NCBI GenBank assembly: GCA_903877125.1
Contig: CAIRCM010000167.1
Location: 35,932-99,931, forward strand
From: an uncultured Acetobacteraceae bacterium
Lineage (GTDB): Bacteria; Pseudomonadota; Alphaproteobacteria; Acetobacterales; Acetobacteraceae
Reading direction: 5' to 3'
DNA length: 64,000 nt
Part shown: in pieces, positions 42,461 through 51,652 of the stretch
Position numbering within the stretch: position 1 is the first letter of the stretch
How the letters are laid out: each line of letters begins with the position of its first letter
Notes under the pieces: generated by a model
Databases searched by the model: none
Told to the model about the DNA's origin: nothing
Seen by the model: the letters and a program-made list of their open reading frames with translations, nothing else
Program-made: the position numbers and the translations under genes

Positions 42461-42846
42461 CTATCGGCCGCAGGCGATGCGCAACTTCTCTTCACCACGG
42501 GTGCCCGGAATGGAGGGCTGCCATGGTCTCGGACCTTGAACCAAGTAGGTCCTTTCCCCAGTCCCATATGCCCGGAATATCCGTATTCCTGGATTATCCG
42601 ATATCTGGCCCCCGTGCAGTCATATTCGGCCTTCCCTGTTGAGGACAGAAATGCGTGCCCCTGCCAAGCCTGTGGTTGGGGATAGTCGGTCAGGTTCGTC
42701 ATCCAAACATGGCCGCCGTTCCGGACAATAGTACCGTAGTCGATATAGTACGTCGAAATGTCCGAGGAGCCGGTCTTAACCCACTCAGCAGCCGCGCTCC
42801 GGGTGGACAGGACGATCGCCATGGCCAGCAGGACAAGGATGCGCAT
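42461..42846 (-). pseudogene. Surface-adhesin E family protein, frameshifted near the C-terminus
   Basis: A small exported protein: signal peptide (residues 1-20, ending SAAA), then EWVKTGSSDISTYYIDYGTI, WMTNLTDY, a Tyr/Asp/Cys strand and YSGHMGLG, as in the Haemophilus adhesin E-like family (about 130-150 residues). The frame used at the start then runs to 42391 with a non-family tail of about 45 residues. The family C-terminus, PWQPSIPG...EEKLRIACGR followed by TAG at 42461-42463, is encoded in the adjacent frame. A one-base loss near 42525-42550 would explain this. A fragment of the dispersed repeat lies just beyond. Intactness cannot be decided without raw reads. Confidence 0.65.
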
Positions 42847-42948
42847 GGACTGCCCCCTTTTTCTCGACAGGCGATTATCCTGACCGAAGCCCGAGGGAAC
42901 CGCAAGGCACAGCGAGAGGATAGAGCCATATCCGGGCGCGGCCGCGCA

Positions 42949-43704
42949 TCACCCGAACGCGTAAGTGTCCATGCGCAGAATGCCGTAGGACGTGCTGGCG
43001 TGCAGGCGGGTCGCGGTTGGGCCGCCGGCGCCCATTGCGACATAGAGCGGCAGCAGGTGCTCATCGGTTGGGTGTTGCATCGCGGCGTGGGGCGCGCGAC
43101 GGCGGTAGTCGAGAAGGTCGTCGGTGCGGCCCTCGGTCAGGGCTGTGTGCATCCAATCGGCGAAGGCGTCGACATCGGGGGCGGCGGGGCTGTTGGCATC
43201 GGGGGCGCGCGCCCGGCGCAGGTTATGCGTCAGGCCGCCGGAGCCGATGACGAGAATCCCCTGCTCCCGCAGCGGTGCGAGGGCTTTGCCGAGCAGGAGA
43301 TGGTGTTCGGTGCCGAGGTAGGACTGGATCGACACTTGCAGCACGGGGATGGCGTGTTCGGGATACATCAGCAGAAGCGGCACCCAGGCACCGTGATCGA
43401 GGCCGCGTTCATGGTCGACGTCGCCGCCGAGGCTCTGGGCGATTTCGGTGGCGAGGGCGGCATCGCCGGGCGCGGGGTAGCGCAGGGCGTAGAGCGCCGG
43501 CGGGAAACCGTAAAAATCATGGATGGTCTCGTTGACCTTGACCGCGTTGACCGCCGGTCGCTCGGTATCCCAGTGCGCGGATGCGATGACGATCGCGCGG
43601 GGACGATCGAACTGTGTCGCGAGGCCGCGCAGGAAGTCGCGGGCGGGCTGATCGGTCAACGGCATCATCGGCGAGCCGTGGCTGATGAACAGGCTGGGCA
43701 ACAT
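42949..43704 (-). CDS. DODA-type (LigB-like) extradiol ring-cleavage dioxygenase
   Basis: A 251-residue class III extradiol dioxygenase of the YgiD/4,5-DOPA dioxygenase type. Metal ligands and conserved histidines are in LFISHGSPMMPL, SAHWDTERPAV, RGLDHGAWVPLLLMYP and GSGGLTHNLRRA, and the C-terminal HPTDEHLLPLYVAMGA is typical. It opens catechol-type rings beside the hydroxyls. ATG 43704 follows GGAGA. It lies 17 bp after the amidohydrolase gene on the same strand, so the two are probably cotranscribed and act on related aromatics. Confidence 0.9.
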   Translation of the reverse strand: MLPSLFISHGSPMMPLTDQPARDFLRGLATQFDRPRAIVIASAHWDTERPAVNAVKVNETIHDFYGFPPALYALRYPAPGDAALATEIAQSLGGDVDHERGLDHGAWVPLLLMYPEHAIPVLQVSIQSYLGTEHHLLLGKALAPLREQGILVIGSGGLTHNLRRARAPDANSPAAPDVDAFADWMHTALTEGRTDDLLDYRRRAPHAAMQHPTDEHLLPLYVAMGAGGPTATRLHASTSYGILRMDTYAFG

Positions 43705-43721
43705 GGGGAAATCTCCGACCG

Positions 43722-44825
43722 TCAGGGGCCGTAGAGTGCCCGCGCGTTGTCGTAATAGAAGCCTCGGCGCTGGGTTTCGGTGACGGGGAAAGGCAGCACC
43801 GAATCAGGGTCGTCGAAGTCCCAATGTGGGTAGTCGGAGGCGAACAACAAGCGGTCCCAGCCGATCCAATCGATGAGGTCGAGGGCGTGCGGCTTGTGCG
43901 GCGGTTCCTCCATCGGCTGGGTCGTGGCCCAGACCTGGGAGCGGATGTAGTCCGACGGCCGGCGGGACAGTTTTGGGCCGTCGTTGGTCAGGCGGCGGAC
44001 GAGTTTGTCCAGGCGCCAGCAGAAGGAGGGGAGCCAGCCGAAGCCGCCCTCGATCATCAGGAAGCGGAGGTTCGGGAGTGCTTCGAAGGCGCCCTCGACC
44101 ACCAGGCTGGCGAGGTGGGCCTGGAAGGCGTTGGCGTGGGCGACCATGTCTTCGAGGTAGAAGGACGGCCAGCCGGCGGCGGTGGGCTTGTGGCCGGCGA
44201 AGCCGAAGGCGTGCATGGCGACGGGGAATCCGGCCTCGGTCGCGGCTTGCAGGATGGGGCGGTATTGGCGCTGGCCGAGGGGCGCGCAGATCCGCGACAT
44301 GAACATGACATGGCCGTAGCCGGGGATGGTGGCGCAGCGCTCAATCTCTTTGACCGCGGCGGCGGGGTCTTCGTAGTTGATGACGATGGACGCGCGCAGG
44401 CGGGGTTCGGGGCGCACATGGGTATCGATCTGCCATTGGTTCAGCGCCTGGCACATCGCGTTGCCGAGATCGGGATTCATGAAACTCTGGCTCGGCAGTG
44501 GCGGATTTATGAGGCCGAGCTGGATGTTGTAGCGGTCGAGGTGCTGGGTGCGGGTGAAGTCGAGGTTGGTGCCGGGCGGGCTGCCATCGGGCGGGAAGGC
44601 ATCGCGGCGGGCGGCGAAGGGGGCGGATTTCGGGTAGGCGGCGTTGCCGTCCTGATAGCCGATGCGGTGCGAGGTGCCGTACGTCTCGATATAGTCGATC
44701 CAGCGTTGGGTCAGATACGGATAGAGGTCGCTGGTGGCGCGCGGGCCGAGGTGCAGGTCGCAGTCGGCGATCGCGAGGCGCGATTGGGCGTTGGCTTGCG
44801 GGAGATCGCGGACCTGGACGTTCAT
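43722..44825 (-). CDS. Amidohydrolase family protein (ACMSD-like)
   Basis: A 367-residue TIM-barrel metal enzyme. The first metal motif is seen as DCDLHLG near residues 21-27 (in place of DxHxH). HAFGFAGH near the middle gives the next His, and LLFASDYPHWDFDDPDS near the end holds the conserved Asp and His. Length and order match the 2-amino-3-carboxymuconate-semialdehyde decarboxylase/hydratase group, which often decarboxylates aromatic acids. It precedes the extradiol dioxygenase by 17 bp. The exact substrate is open. Confidence 0.88.
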   Translation of the reverse strand: MNVQVRDLPQANAQSRLAIADCDLHLGPRATSDLYPYLTQRWIDYIETYGTSHRIGYQDGNAAYPKSAPFAARRDAFPPDGSPPGTNLDFTRTQHLDRYNIQLGLINPPLPSQSFMNPDLGNAMCQALNQWQIDTHVRPEPRLRASIVINYEDPAAAVKEIERCATIPGYGHVMFMSRICAPLGQRQYRPILQAATEAGFPVAMHAFGFAGHKPTAAGWPSFYLEDMVAHANAFQAHLASLVVEGAFEALPNLRFLMIEGGFGWLPSFCWRLDKLVRRLTNDGPKLSRRPSDYIRSQVWATTQPMEEPPHKPHALDLIDWIGWDRLLFASDYPHWDFDDPDSVLPFPVTETQRRGFYYDNARALYGP

Positions 44826-44953
44826 GCTGTGCGGTTCCGAACGGGGATTTCCCGCCGATCCTACGCCCGGCGGGCAGCGTGGGCAAACACGGGTTTGTTA
44901 CCCGACGGGTTGGTCCGAGGGCGTATGGTTGCCGACGAAACAAGGAGGCACAC

Positions 44954-45193
44954 ATGGCGAAGGACCATTTCGGTATCTATGCGGCGACCGTTCTGAACAC
45001 CAACGATCCGATGCGGCTGGGGCGGATACAGCTCATGGTGCCCAGCGCGGACCATCCGATGTCCGGATGGGCTGATTCCTGCGTGCCGGGGGGCGGCGGG
45101 ATCGATGGCGTGAAGATCGGCGATGAAGCCTGGTGCATGTTTGAGGGCGGGGATCTGGCACACCCCGTATTCGTGGGGGTCCGCCCGAAATAG
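44954..45193 (+). CDS. Lone OB-fold protein, phage baseplate V/Gp5 N-terminal type
   Basis: A 79-residue protein with a strong ribosome site (AAGGAGG, 6 bp before ATG 44954). The whole protein equals the OB domain of phage tail spike/baseplate V and VgrG-like proteins: GIYAATVLNTNDPMRLGRIQ, then a loop with WADSCVPG and the closing IGDEAWCMFEGGDLAHPVFVG. No spike needle, other tail, type VI or contractile-injection genes are nearby. It is divergent from the amidohydrolase gene and convergent with the ABC permease gene. It may be a remnant of a mobile injection element or a domesticated domain. Confidence 0.7.
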   Translation: MAKDHFGIYAATVLNTNDPMRLGRIQLMVPSADHPMSGWADSCVPGGGGIDGVKIGDEAWCMFEGGDLAHPVFVGVRPK

Positions 45194-45196
45194 GGG

Positions 45197-46021
45197 TTAC
45201 CCCTTCACCGCACCGAAGGTCAGACCGCGGATCAGGTGGCGTTGGACGGCGATGGTGAAGATGACGACCGGCAGCATGATCCCGATCGCGCCGGCGGCGG
45301 ACAGGGACCAATAGGAGATGTCCTCACCGCCGTATTCGGCGATGGCGACGGGCAGGGTTTTGGTACGGCTGCCGGTCAGGATCAGGGCGAACAGGAACTC
45401 GTTATAGGCCAGCAGGGCAGAGAACAACGATGTGACCGCGAGGCCGGGTCGCACGGCGGGCAGAACGATCATCCAGAATGCCTGCCAGCGATTGCAGCCG
45501 TCGATCATCGCGGCTTCGTCGAGCTCGATGGGTACGTCGAGGAAGAAGCTGCGCATCAGCCAGATGGTGAAGGGCTGGTTGATCGCGACCATCGAAAGAA
45601 TCATCATGCCGTAGGAATCGGCCAGGCCGAGGCCCCTCGCCATGACGAAGAAGGGGATCGCCAGGAGGATCTGGGGGAACATGCGCACGGCGAGCAGGCC
45701 GAAGAGCAGCTTGCCGGAATGTTTCGACTTCATGCGGGCGAGGCCGTAGGCAGCCATGGTGCCGATCGGTACCGACAGGCAGATCGTGCCGGCGGCGATG
45801 ATCAGACTGTTCCAAAGGAAGGCGAGGAAGCCGCGTTCGAACCAGACCTGGTAGTGGAAGATCAGGGTGGGGTCGAAGATCAGCTTGGGCGGGATGGAGA
45901 AGGCGTCGCCGGGCTGGCGGATCGAGATCATGAAGCCCCAGATGATGGGGATCAGATTGACGATCGTGAAGAGGATCAACCCGATCAGGAGCGGGATTTG
46001 CAGGCGCAGGGTGCGGGACAC
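45197..46021 (-). CDS. Carbohydrate ABC transporter permease (MalG type)
   Basis: A 274-residue inner-membrane protein with six helices. The EAA loop is ELDEAAMIDGCNRWQAFWMIVLP (about residues 179-201), with the standard Gly that contacts the ATPase. The N-terminal INLIPIIWGFMISIRQ and the end LIRGLTFGAVKG are typical of MalG-like subunits. The GTG start at 46021 directly follows the stop of the MalF-like gene (TGAGTG), indicating coupling. Confidence 0.92.
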   Translation of the reverse strand: MSRTLRLQIPLLIGLILFTIVNLIPIIWGFMISIRQPGDAFSIPPKLIFDPTLIFHYQVWFERGFLAFLWNSLIIAAGTICLSVPIGTMAAYGLARMKSKHSGKLLFGLLAVRMFPQILLAIPFFVMARGLGLADSYGMMILSMVAINQPFTIWLMRSFFLDVPIELDEAAMIDGCNRWQAFWMIVLPAVRPGLAVTSLFSALLAYNEFLFALILTGSRTKTLPVAIAEYGGEDISYWSLSAAGAIGIMLPVVIFTIAVQRHLIRGLTFGAVKG

Positions 46022-46873
46022 TCAGAACGCCTCCCGCCCGCGCCGGGACATGGACCAGATCAGCGCGCCGACGATGGCGGCGACGATCAGGAGGGTGATG
46101 ACGCCGAGGGCGGAGGCCTTGCCGACCTCCAACTGATGGAAGCCGAGTTCGTAGGTGTAGAGGGTGACGGTTTCGGTCGCGGTGCCGGGGCCGCCGTTGG
46201 TGAGGACGTAGACGAGGTCGAAGAACCGGAAGGCGTCCATGGCGCGGATGGCGACGACGAACAGGATCAGGGGTTTCATCATTGGCAGGATGACGAAGCG
46301 GAGGCGCTGCCAGGCGTTGGCGCCGTCGATCTGGGCGGCTTCGAGCAGTTGGACGTCGAAGGATTGCAGACCGGCGTAGAGCACCAGCATCAGGAACGGC
46401 ATGAATTTCCAGGTGTCGGCCATGATGAGGGTGAATTTCGCCCAGAAGGGATCGCCCAGCCAATCCGGCGGAAAGACATCGAGCGAGATCAGGGTGGCAT
46501 CCAACAGGCCGAAACGGCCGATGAAGAGCCATTTGAGGAAAATGGCGCCGACGACGGGTGTGACGACGTTGGGGAGGAAATTCAGCAGCGAAATCAACCG
46601 GACGCCGCGATGCAGCGCGTAGAGTGCCAGGGCAAGGCCGAGGCCGATAAAGAGTTGCAGTGCCACGCTGCACCCGACGATGATGACGGTGTTCAGGAGG
46701 TCGCCCCAGAAGCGGGCATCGACCAGCAACTCGGTATAATTCTGCAGGCCGACGAAAACCGTCGGCCCGCCCCCCAAGTAATAATGGAGGAAACTAAAAT
46801 AGATCGCCGAGCCCAGTGGGTACAGCAGCACCACGGTCATGACGATCAGGCTTGGAATCATGAATTTCCACAT
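46022..46873 (-). CDS. Sugar ABC transporter permease (MalF type)
   Basis: A 283-residue inner-membrane protein of the sugar-importer class. Six helices are predicted. The EAA-like loop reads LLEAAQIDGANAWQRLRFVILPMMKP (about 182-207). ATG 46873 opens with KFMIPSLIVMTVVLLYPLG, the usual first helix, and the 31 codons upstream are rejected as they lie in the gene before. It sits 4 bp downstream of the substrate-binding gene. Confidence 0.92.
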   Translation of the reverse strand: MWKFMIPSLIVMTVVLLYPLGSAIYFSFLHYYLGGGPTVFVGLQNYTELLVDARFWGDLLNTVIIVGCSVALQLFIGLGLALALYALHRGVRLISLLNFLPNVVTPVVGAIFLKWLFIGRFGLLDATLISLDVFPPDWLGDPFWAKFTLIMADTWKFMPFLMLVLYAGLQSFDVQLLEAAQIDGANAWQRLRFVILPMMKPLILFVVAIRAMDAFRFFDLVYVLTNGGPGTATETVTLYTYELGFHQLEVGKASALGVITLLIVAAIVGALIWSMSRRGREAF

Positions 46874-46877
46874 GGGT

Positions 46878-48122
46878 TTATTTGTAATATCCCCGTTGAG
46901 TGAGCATCGCGACCGCTTCGGTGGCGGCGGTATCGAGCGCTTCCTTGGTTGGCATCTGGCCGACAATGGCCTGCACCATGCGTTTGCCGATCAATTCCGA
47001 CACCTCACTGAATTCAGGCAGTTGCGGCATCGGCACACCGGCGGCGAGACATTGCGCGACGGCGGGGTACCAGCGGTATTTTTTCACCAGTTCCGGATCG
47101 TTCAACACCGCGTTGCGGGGCGGGGTCGCGAGGGCCGCGGCGCCACGCTGGTTGGCATCGTTCAAGGCGGTAGCCATGGCGATGAACAGCTTTTCCTTGT
47201 TCTTCGCGCTGAAACGGGAAATCGTGTACATGTCGCTGATCATGACCTGCTTGCCGCCGGCGGGCATCACGGTCCAGGCGATCTTGCCGACGACATGGGA
47301 CTTGTCGGGGTTGTCCATGCTGGCGCATCGCGTCGCCCATTGCTGGCCCTGCGCGGCGAAATCCTGGCCCATGTTCACGGTATGCTCATCGTTATGGACG
47401 GCGGTGAAGCCGGGCACGCAATAGGCTGCCAGTTTCCTGTAGGTCTCGATCGCCTCGATACCGCGCGGGCTGTTGAAGGTGGGGCGCCAGTCCTTGTCGA
47501 ACCAGCCGTCGCCGACGGTGTTGAGCACGGCGTGCAGTTCGTTCGGGATCATTTCGCCTTTGAGCGCCAACGTGACGCCGTAACGGCGCGGGGGCTGGCT
47601 GAGGGCCTTGGCGTTTTCGATATAGCCCTCCCACGTGGTTGCGGGTTTGAGCTTCTTGTCGTCGAACAGGTCGGTCCGGTACGCTTGCAGCGTCGTGTTG
47701 GTGGTGATCGGCATGCCGTAGATGTGGCCGCCGAAGGAACAGCCGGCGATCGATCCGGGGTTGATGTCGCCGAGTTTGAACTCGTCCTTGTGCTTGGCAA
47801 AGAGATCATCCAACGGCTCCAACCAGCCGCTTTTGGCGAAGGACGACATCGACAGGCTGTTGGCCCAGCAGATATCGACCTGCGAGGACGAGGAGGAGAG
47901 CGCGAGGCGCTGGAGCTGAATGGCCTCGGTCGCCTGCATGAGGCGGCCTTCGACGGGCAGGTCGGGGACGGCGGTCTTCAGCTTATCGGCATAATATTCG
48001 AGGGCCGGATAGCGGTGGCTGATCAGGGACGCGGTTTCGGCGGCTTTGGTGCCCCGCCCCAGGAACGGTGTCGCAAGCGCGGCGCCGACCATTGCTCGGC
48101 GGCCAATCGTTATCGTTTTCAT
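46878..48122 (-). CDS. ABC transporter sugar-type substrate-binding protein
   Basis: A 414-residue periplasmic protein of the family 1 extracellular solute-binding type. A Tat-like signal (GRRAMVGAALATPFLG) leads to a mature part with DICWANSLSMSSFAKSGWLEPLDDL and GHIYGMPITTNTTLQAYRTDLFDDKKL, both common in sugar and glycerol-phosphate binders. ATG 48122 follows GGAGGAG. It heads the binding protein-MalF-MalG operon. No ATPase gene (MalK/UgpC type) is in the window, so the energy subunit must come from elsewhere. Confidence 0.88.
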   Translation of the reverse strand: MKTITIGRRAMVGAALATPFLGRGTKAAETASLISHRYPALEYYADKLKTAVPDLPVEGRLMQATEAIQLQRLALSSSSSQVDICWANSLSMSSFAKSGWLEPLDDLFAKHKDEFKLGDINPGSIAGCSFGGHIYGMPITTNTTLQAYRTDLFDDKKLKPATTWEGYIENAKALSQPPRRYGVTLALKGEMIPNELHAVLNTVGDGWFDKDWRPTFNSPRGIEAIETYRKLAAYCVPGFTAVHNDEHTVNMGQDFAAQGQQWATRCASMDNPDKSHVVGKIAWTVMPAGGKQVMISDMYTISRFSAKNKEKLFIAMATALNDANQRGAAALATPPRNAVLNDPELVKKYRWYPAVAQCLAAGVPMPQLPEFSEVSELIGKRMVQAIVGQMPTKEALDTAATEAVAMLTQRGYYK

Positions 48123-48261
48123 GACGGTCTCCTCCTGGGCGGGGAGACTTGCACAGACCGGGAGGGGATGCCACCCGGTCTGCGTCGTGAAGGGATTACG
48201 GTGCAGCAGCAGCGGGGCGAGATCGTGGCGAACGGACCATCCGCCGTGCCTGGACGCTGGT

Positions 48262-49578
48262 TCAGGCCTCCCGCAGCAGGTTGGCGACGTGGCGGCGGCC
48301 GCGCATACCCAGAACGATCATCGTGACGGTCGCCATACCGGCGGTGAGGCAGGTTGCGAGGAAAATCTGGCGGGGCGGCCAGCCTTGGGACAGCAGGTAG
48401 CCGCCGAGCCAGGGGCCGGCGATGCCGCCGAGGCGACCGACGCCGAGCGCCCAACCCATGCCGGTGTTGCGGACCCGCGCCGGGTACAATGCGCCGGTGA
48501 AACCGTTGATGCCGGTCATGGCACCGACGGTGCAGGCGCCGATCAGGAAAAGAACGACCAGCAACACGGTATAGGGCAGGTTGATCAGGCCGATCGCGCC
48601 GATGCTCAGGATACCGGTGAACAGCATGACCGTCAGCACGTTGGGCGGGCCGAACCGGGCGGACAGGGGAACGACGAGGAAGATGCTGATAAGCGGGCCC
48701 GCATCGGCGAAGGATGAGGCCGCGACGGCCTCGGGCGGGGTCAGGCCGGACAGGGACAGGACGGTGGGCATCCAGTAACTCACGAGGTAGAGGCTCATGA
48801 GATTGGCGAAATAGAGCAGCCAGATCAGGATCGTGGTGGGTCCCAGGCCGTCGCGGAACAGGCCGGCGATGGGGTTGCCTTGGGCGACATCGACGGGGTG
48901 GGACGGCGCTGTCGGGTCGATACCCAGGCGATCCAGCAGACGGCGGGTTCTGTCGGTGAGGCGGCCTTTCGCGAGCAGGAATCTGGGGGATTCCGGCAGG
49001 CACAGCAGCATCACCGGGATCAAGGCGAGCGGGGCGAGGCCGCCGATCCAGAAGATCGATGTCCAGCCGTAGATCGGCAGCAGTTGCGCGACGAGTTGTT
49101 TGCCGAGAAAGCCCCCCAGCGGGGAGCCGGTGAAGACGATCATGATCGTTACCGCCCGAATTCTGTTGGGCAGGTAATCGCCGCTCAGCGCGACGGTCAC
49201 GGGCATGACGGCGCCGATGCCGATCCCGGTGAACAGGCGGTAGATGACCAGTTCGGAGATCGAATGGGCCTGGGTGGAGGCCAGCGACGTGATGCCCAGG
49301 ATCAGCAACGCACCGATCATCACCGGCTTGCGTCCGACGCGGTCCCCGACGGGGCCGGAGGCCAAGGCGCCGATCATTATGCCGACGGAAGACATCACGA
49401 AGGTGTTGGCGAAGGCCGCTCCCGGTTGCTGCCAGACGCGGATGAGCGCGGGCACGGCCATGGAGATCGAGGTGATATCGAAGCCGTCGAACAACTGCGC
49501 CAAGGTGCACAACAGGATGACGCGTATTTGCAGCGAGCCAATGGACTGGTTTTCCAGCCGGGATTCAGTGTGGGACAT
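48262..49578 (-). CDS. MFS transporter, aromatic acid:H+ symporter (AAHS)-like
   Basis: A 438-residue carrier with 12 predicted helices. The start region has LCTLAQLFDGFDI, in which the DGFD motif is characteristic of AAHS-family aromatic-acid transporters such as PcaK and BenK. The loop between helices 2 and 3 reads GPVGDRVGRKPVM, the MFS signature. The substrate would be an aromatic or other organic acid. ATG 49578 follows GGAGG. It overlaps the luciferase-like oxidoreductase gene by 14 bp, so the two are cotranscribed. Confidence 0.85.
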   Translation of the reverse strand: MSHTESRLENQSIGSLQIRVILLCTLAQLFDGFDITSISMAVPALIRVWQQPGAAFANTFVMSSVGIMIGALASGPVGDRVGRKPVMIGALLILGITSLASTQAHSISELVIYRLFTGIGIGAVMPVTVALSGDYLPNRIRAVTIMIVFTGSPLGGFLGKQLVAQLLPIYGWTSIFWIGGLAPLALIPVMLLCLPESPRFLLAKGRLTDRTRRLLDRLGIDPTAPSHPVDVAQGNPIAGLFRDGLGPTTILIWLLYFANLMSLYLVSYWMPTVLSLSGLTPPEAVAASSFADAGPLISIFLVVPLSARFGPPNVLTVMLFTGILSIGAIGLINLPYTVLLVVLFLIGACTVGAMTGINGFTGALYPARVRNTGMGWALGVGRLGGIAGPWLGGYLLSQGWPPRQIFLATCLTAGMATVTMIVLGMRGRRHVANLLREA

Positions 49579-50764
49579 CGCAGCCTCCGGGAACATGGGT
49601 AATTTGGTGGGCTTGCAGGATTGGCAGCACGTCGCGGGCGAAGCGGCGGATCTGTTCGACGAACATTTCCTGCGGCATCGCGCCGCGATTGAAATTCACC
49701 TGCACCGTACCGGCGCCGGTGTGTTCGGCCAGGCGGATGATTTTGGTGGCGACCTCCCCGGGTGTGCCCCAGGGGAGTCGGTCGGCCATGCGTTCCATGT
49801 CGGCCATGGTCATGTTGCGGAAATCGCCGCGGTTGAATTCGGCGGCGCGCAGGTTCTCGGTTCGGACGTAGTCGGTGGATTGGGCGCTGCTGTAGCCGGT
49901 TTCGCGCTGCATCGCGGTTTCGGTGAAGTTACCGTGGCTGAACAAGGTACGGTTGAAGTACAGCAGGTATGGCCCGCATTCGCGGATCGCGGCTTCCTTG
50001 CTGTCGGCGACATAGGCTGAAACACCGACCGACAGATGGTCGGGTGTGATGCGCACGCCGTTGGCGGCGAGGCATTTGGCGTAATAGGCGATGATGTCGT
50101 CCTGCAATCCGCCGGGCGCGAGGCCGGGGGTGATGCGGATGTCGTTGCGGGCGGCGAACTCGATCGATTCCTTGCTGCTGACGACGGGCGTCCAGATTTC
50201 CGGGCGCGGGCGCTGGAGCGGGCGGGGCCACAGCGCGACATCCTTGTACGACCAGAATTTTCCCTGGTAGGAAAACACGTCCTCGGTCCAGGCGCGGGTC
50301 ACGATGTCGAAGGCTTCCTCGAACCGGGCGCGCGAGTCGGACAATGGAACGTTGTGGACCTGGTATTCGCGGGGAATACCGCGGGCGAAGCCGGAGATCA
50401 GCCTGCCGTTGGACAGGCAGTCGAGCATGGCCAGTTCCTCGGCCAGTCGCAGGGGTTCGTGCAGCGGGAGCAGATTGCCGTAGATGAGCAACTTGCATTT
50501 GCTGGTGCGCTGGGCGGCCGAGGCCGCCATCAGGTTCGGCGAATTCATCAGGCCGTAGGGGGAACAATGATGTTCGTTGAACCCCAGGCCGTCATAGCCG
50601 AGGCGGTCGATCAGTTCCCAGGCATCGAGGTGTTCGGCGTAGGTTCGGACCGCGACCTCGGGTTTGAAGTGCCGGGCGGACAAGGGGTACGGCAGTTCGC
50701 CGCCGACCTTGATGTGGTCGAGTTGCTCGCCATAGGCCAGCAGATCGAAGACGAAGACCTTCAT
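49565..50764 (-). CDS. LLM class flavin-dependent oxidoreductase
   Basis: A 399-residue bacterial luciferase-like TIM-barrel enzyme that uses FMNH2 and O2. Blocks include DRLGYDGLGFNEHHCSPYGLMNSPNL, with the flavin-site His pair, LPLHEPLRLAEELAMLDCLSNGRLISGFARG, and VTRAWTEDVFSYQGKFWSY. It could desulfonate or hydroxylate a small organic substrate. ATG 50764 is preferred to GTG 50773. It runs into the AAHS-like MFS gene, which may import the substrate. Confidence 0.9.
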   Translation of the reverse strand: MKVFVFDLLAYGEQLDHIKVGGELPYPLSARHFKPEVAVRTYAEHLDAWELIDRLGYDGLGFNEHHCSPYGLMNSPNLMAASAAQRTSKCKLLIYGNLLPLHEPLRLAEELAMLDCLSNGRLISGFARGIPREYQVHNVPLSDSRARFEEAFDIVTRAWTEDVFSYQGKFWSYKDVALWPRPLQRPRPEIWTPVVSSKESIEFAARNDIRITPGLAPGGLQDDIIAYYAKCLAANGVRITPDHLSVGVSAYVADSKEAAIRECGPYLLYFNRTLFSHGNFTETAMQRETGYSSAQSTDYVRTENLRAAEFNRGDFRNMTMADMERMADRLPWGTPGEVATKIIRLAEHTGAGTVQVNFNRGAMPQEMFVEQIRRFARDVLPILQAHQITHVPGGCDVPH

Positions 50765-50862
50765 GCGCTGCACGAAGGTGCGATGTGGCCGAGCATGTAT
50801 TCCTCCCGCCGCCCATTGTTTCGGGGGCTTGGCGGGAGGATGCTACAACGCGCGGGAAATGG

Positions 50863-51642
50863 CTACCGGCTGCCGCCGCCGAAAATGCCGCGCATGACGG
50901 AACCGGCCACGCCGCCGGCGATTCCGGATTCGATGTTCGAGGAGGTGGAGGTCTCGCCGCGGCCCATGAAGGGGGCGAGGGCGTGGGCGAGTGTCGGCAC
51001 GGTCATGGTTTGCAGCCAGACTTTGCCTGGTCCGGTAAGGCGGGCGAGGAAGATGCCGTCGCCGCCGAACAGGGCATTCTTGATGCCGGAGATCGTGGTG
51101 ATGTCGAAGGACACGCTGTCCTCGTACATGCCGACATGGCCGGGGTGGACGAGCAGCGTCTCACCCGCTTGCAGTGTGGGATTGACGACTTCGCCGCCCA
51201 GCGCGACCCAGGCCTGGCAGTTGCCGGTGACGTGCTGCATCACGAAACCGTCGCCGCCGAAGATGCCGGCGCCGAGGTTGCGCTGGATTCCCATTTGCAG
51301 CACCACGCCCTGGGTGCCGGCGAGAAATCCGTGGCGATGGACCATGAAGCCCTGGCCATCACGGACCTCGACCGGCAGGATCTGGCCGGGGACCTTGGGC
51401 GTGAAGGCAACGCCGCCCGGGCCGCCGGTGCAGGTAAACTCGGTCATGAACAGTCCGCCGCCGGCCACCGCTCGGGTAATCGCGCCCCACAGGCCGGAGG
51501 AGCCGGCGGTCGCCATCGAGGTGTTCATCTGGATATTGGGCGTCATCCAGGCCATTTCGCCGGGTGGCGAGATCACCATTTCCCCGGGTTGCAGACCGAT
51601 TTCGAGAACCGGCAGCACACTGCCGGAGATCAGGGATTCCAT
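50863..51642 (-). CDS. AIM24 family protein (TIGR00266)
   Basis: A 259-residue, beta-strand- and Gly-rich protein with the AIM24 pattern: ESLISGSVLPVLEIGLQPGEMVISPPGEMAWM at the start, GGGLFMTEFTC near 60, and a second repeat QAGETLLVHPGHVGMYEDSV. These proteins form tryptophan-RNA-binding-attenuator-like barrels, and their role in bacteria is unclear. It begins 10 bp after the RraA-like gene stop and shares its strand, so they are probably in one transcript. Confidence 0.88.
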   Translation of the reverse strand: MESLISGSVLPVLEIGLQPGEMVISPPGEMAWMTPNIQMNTSMATAGSSGLWGAITRAVAGGGLFMTEFTCTGGPGGVAFTPKVPGQILPVEVRDGQGFMVHRHGFLAGTQGVVLQMGIQRNLGAGIFGGDGFVMQHVTGNCQAWVALGGEVVNPTLQAGETLLVHPGHVGMYEDSVSFDITTISGIKNALFGGDGIFLARLTGPGKVWLQTMTVPTLAHALAPFMGRGETSTSSNIESGIAGGVAGSVMRGIFGGGSR

Positions 51643-51652
51643 GCGATTGCTC

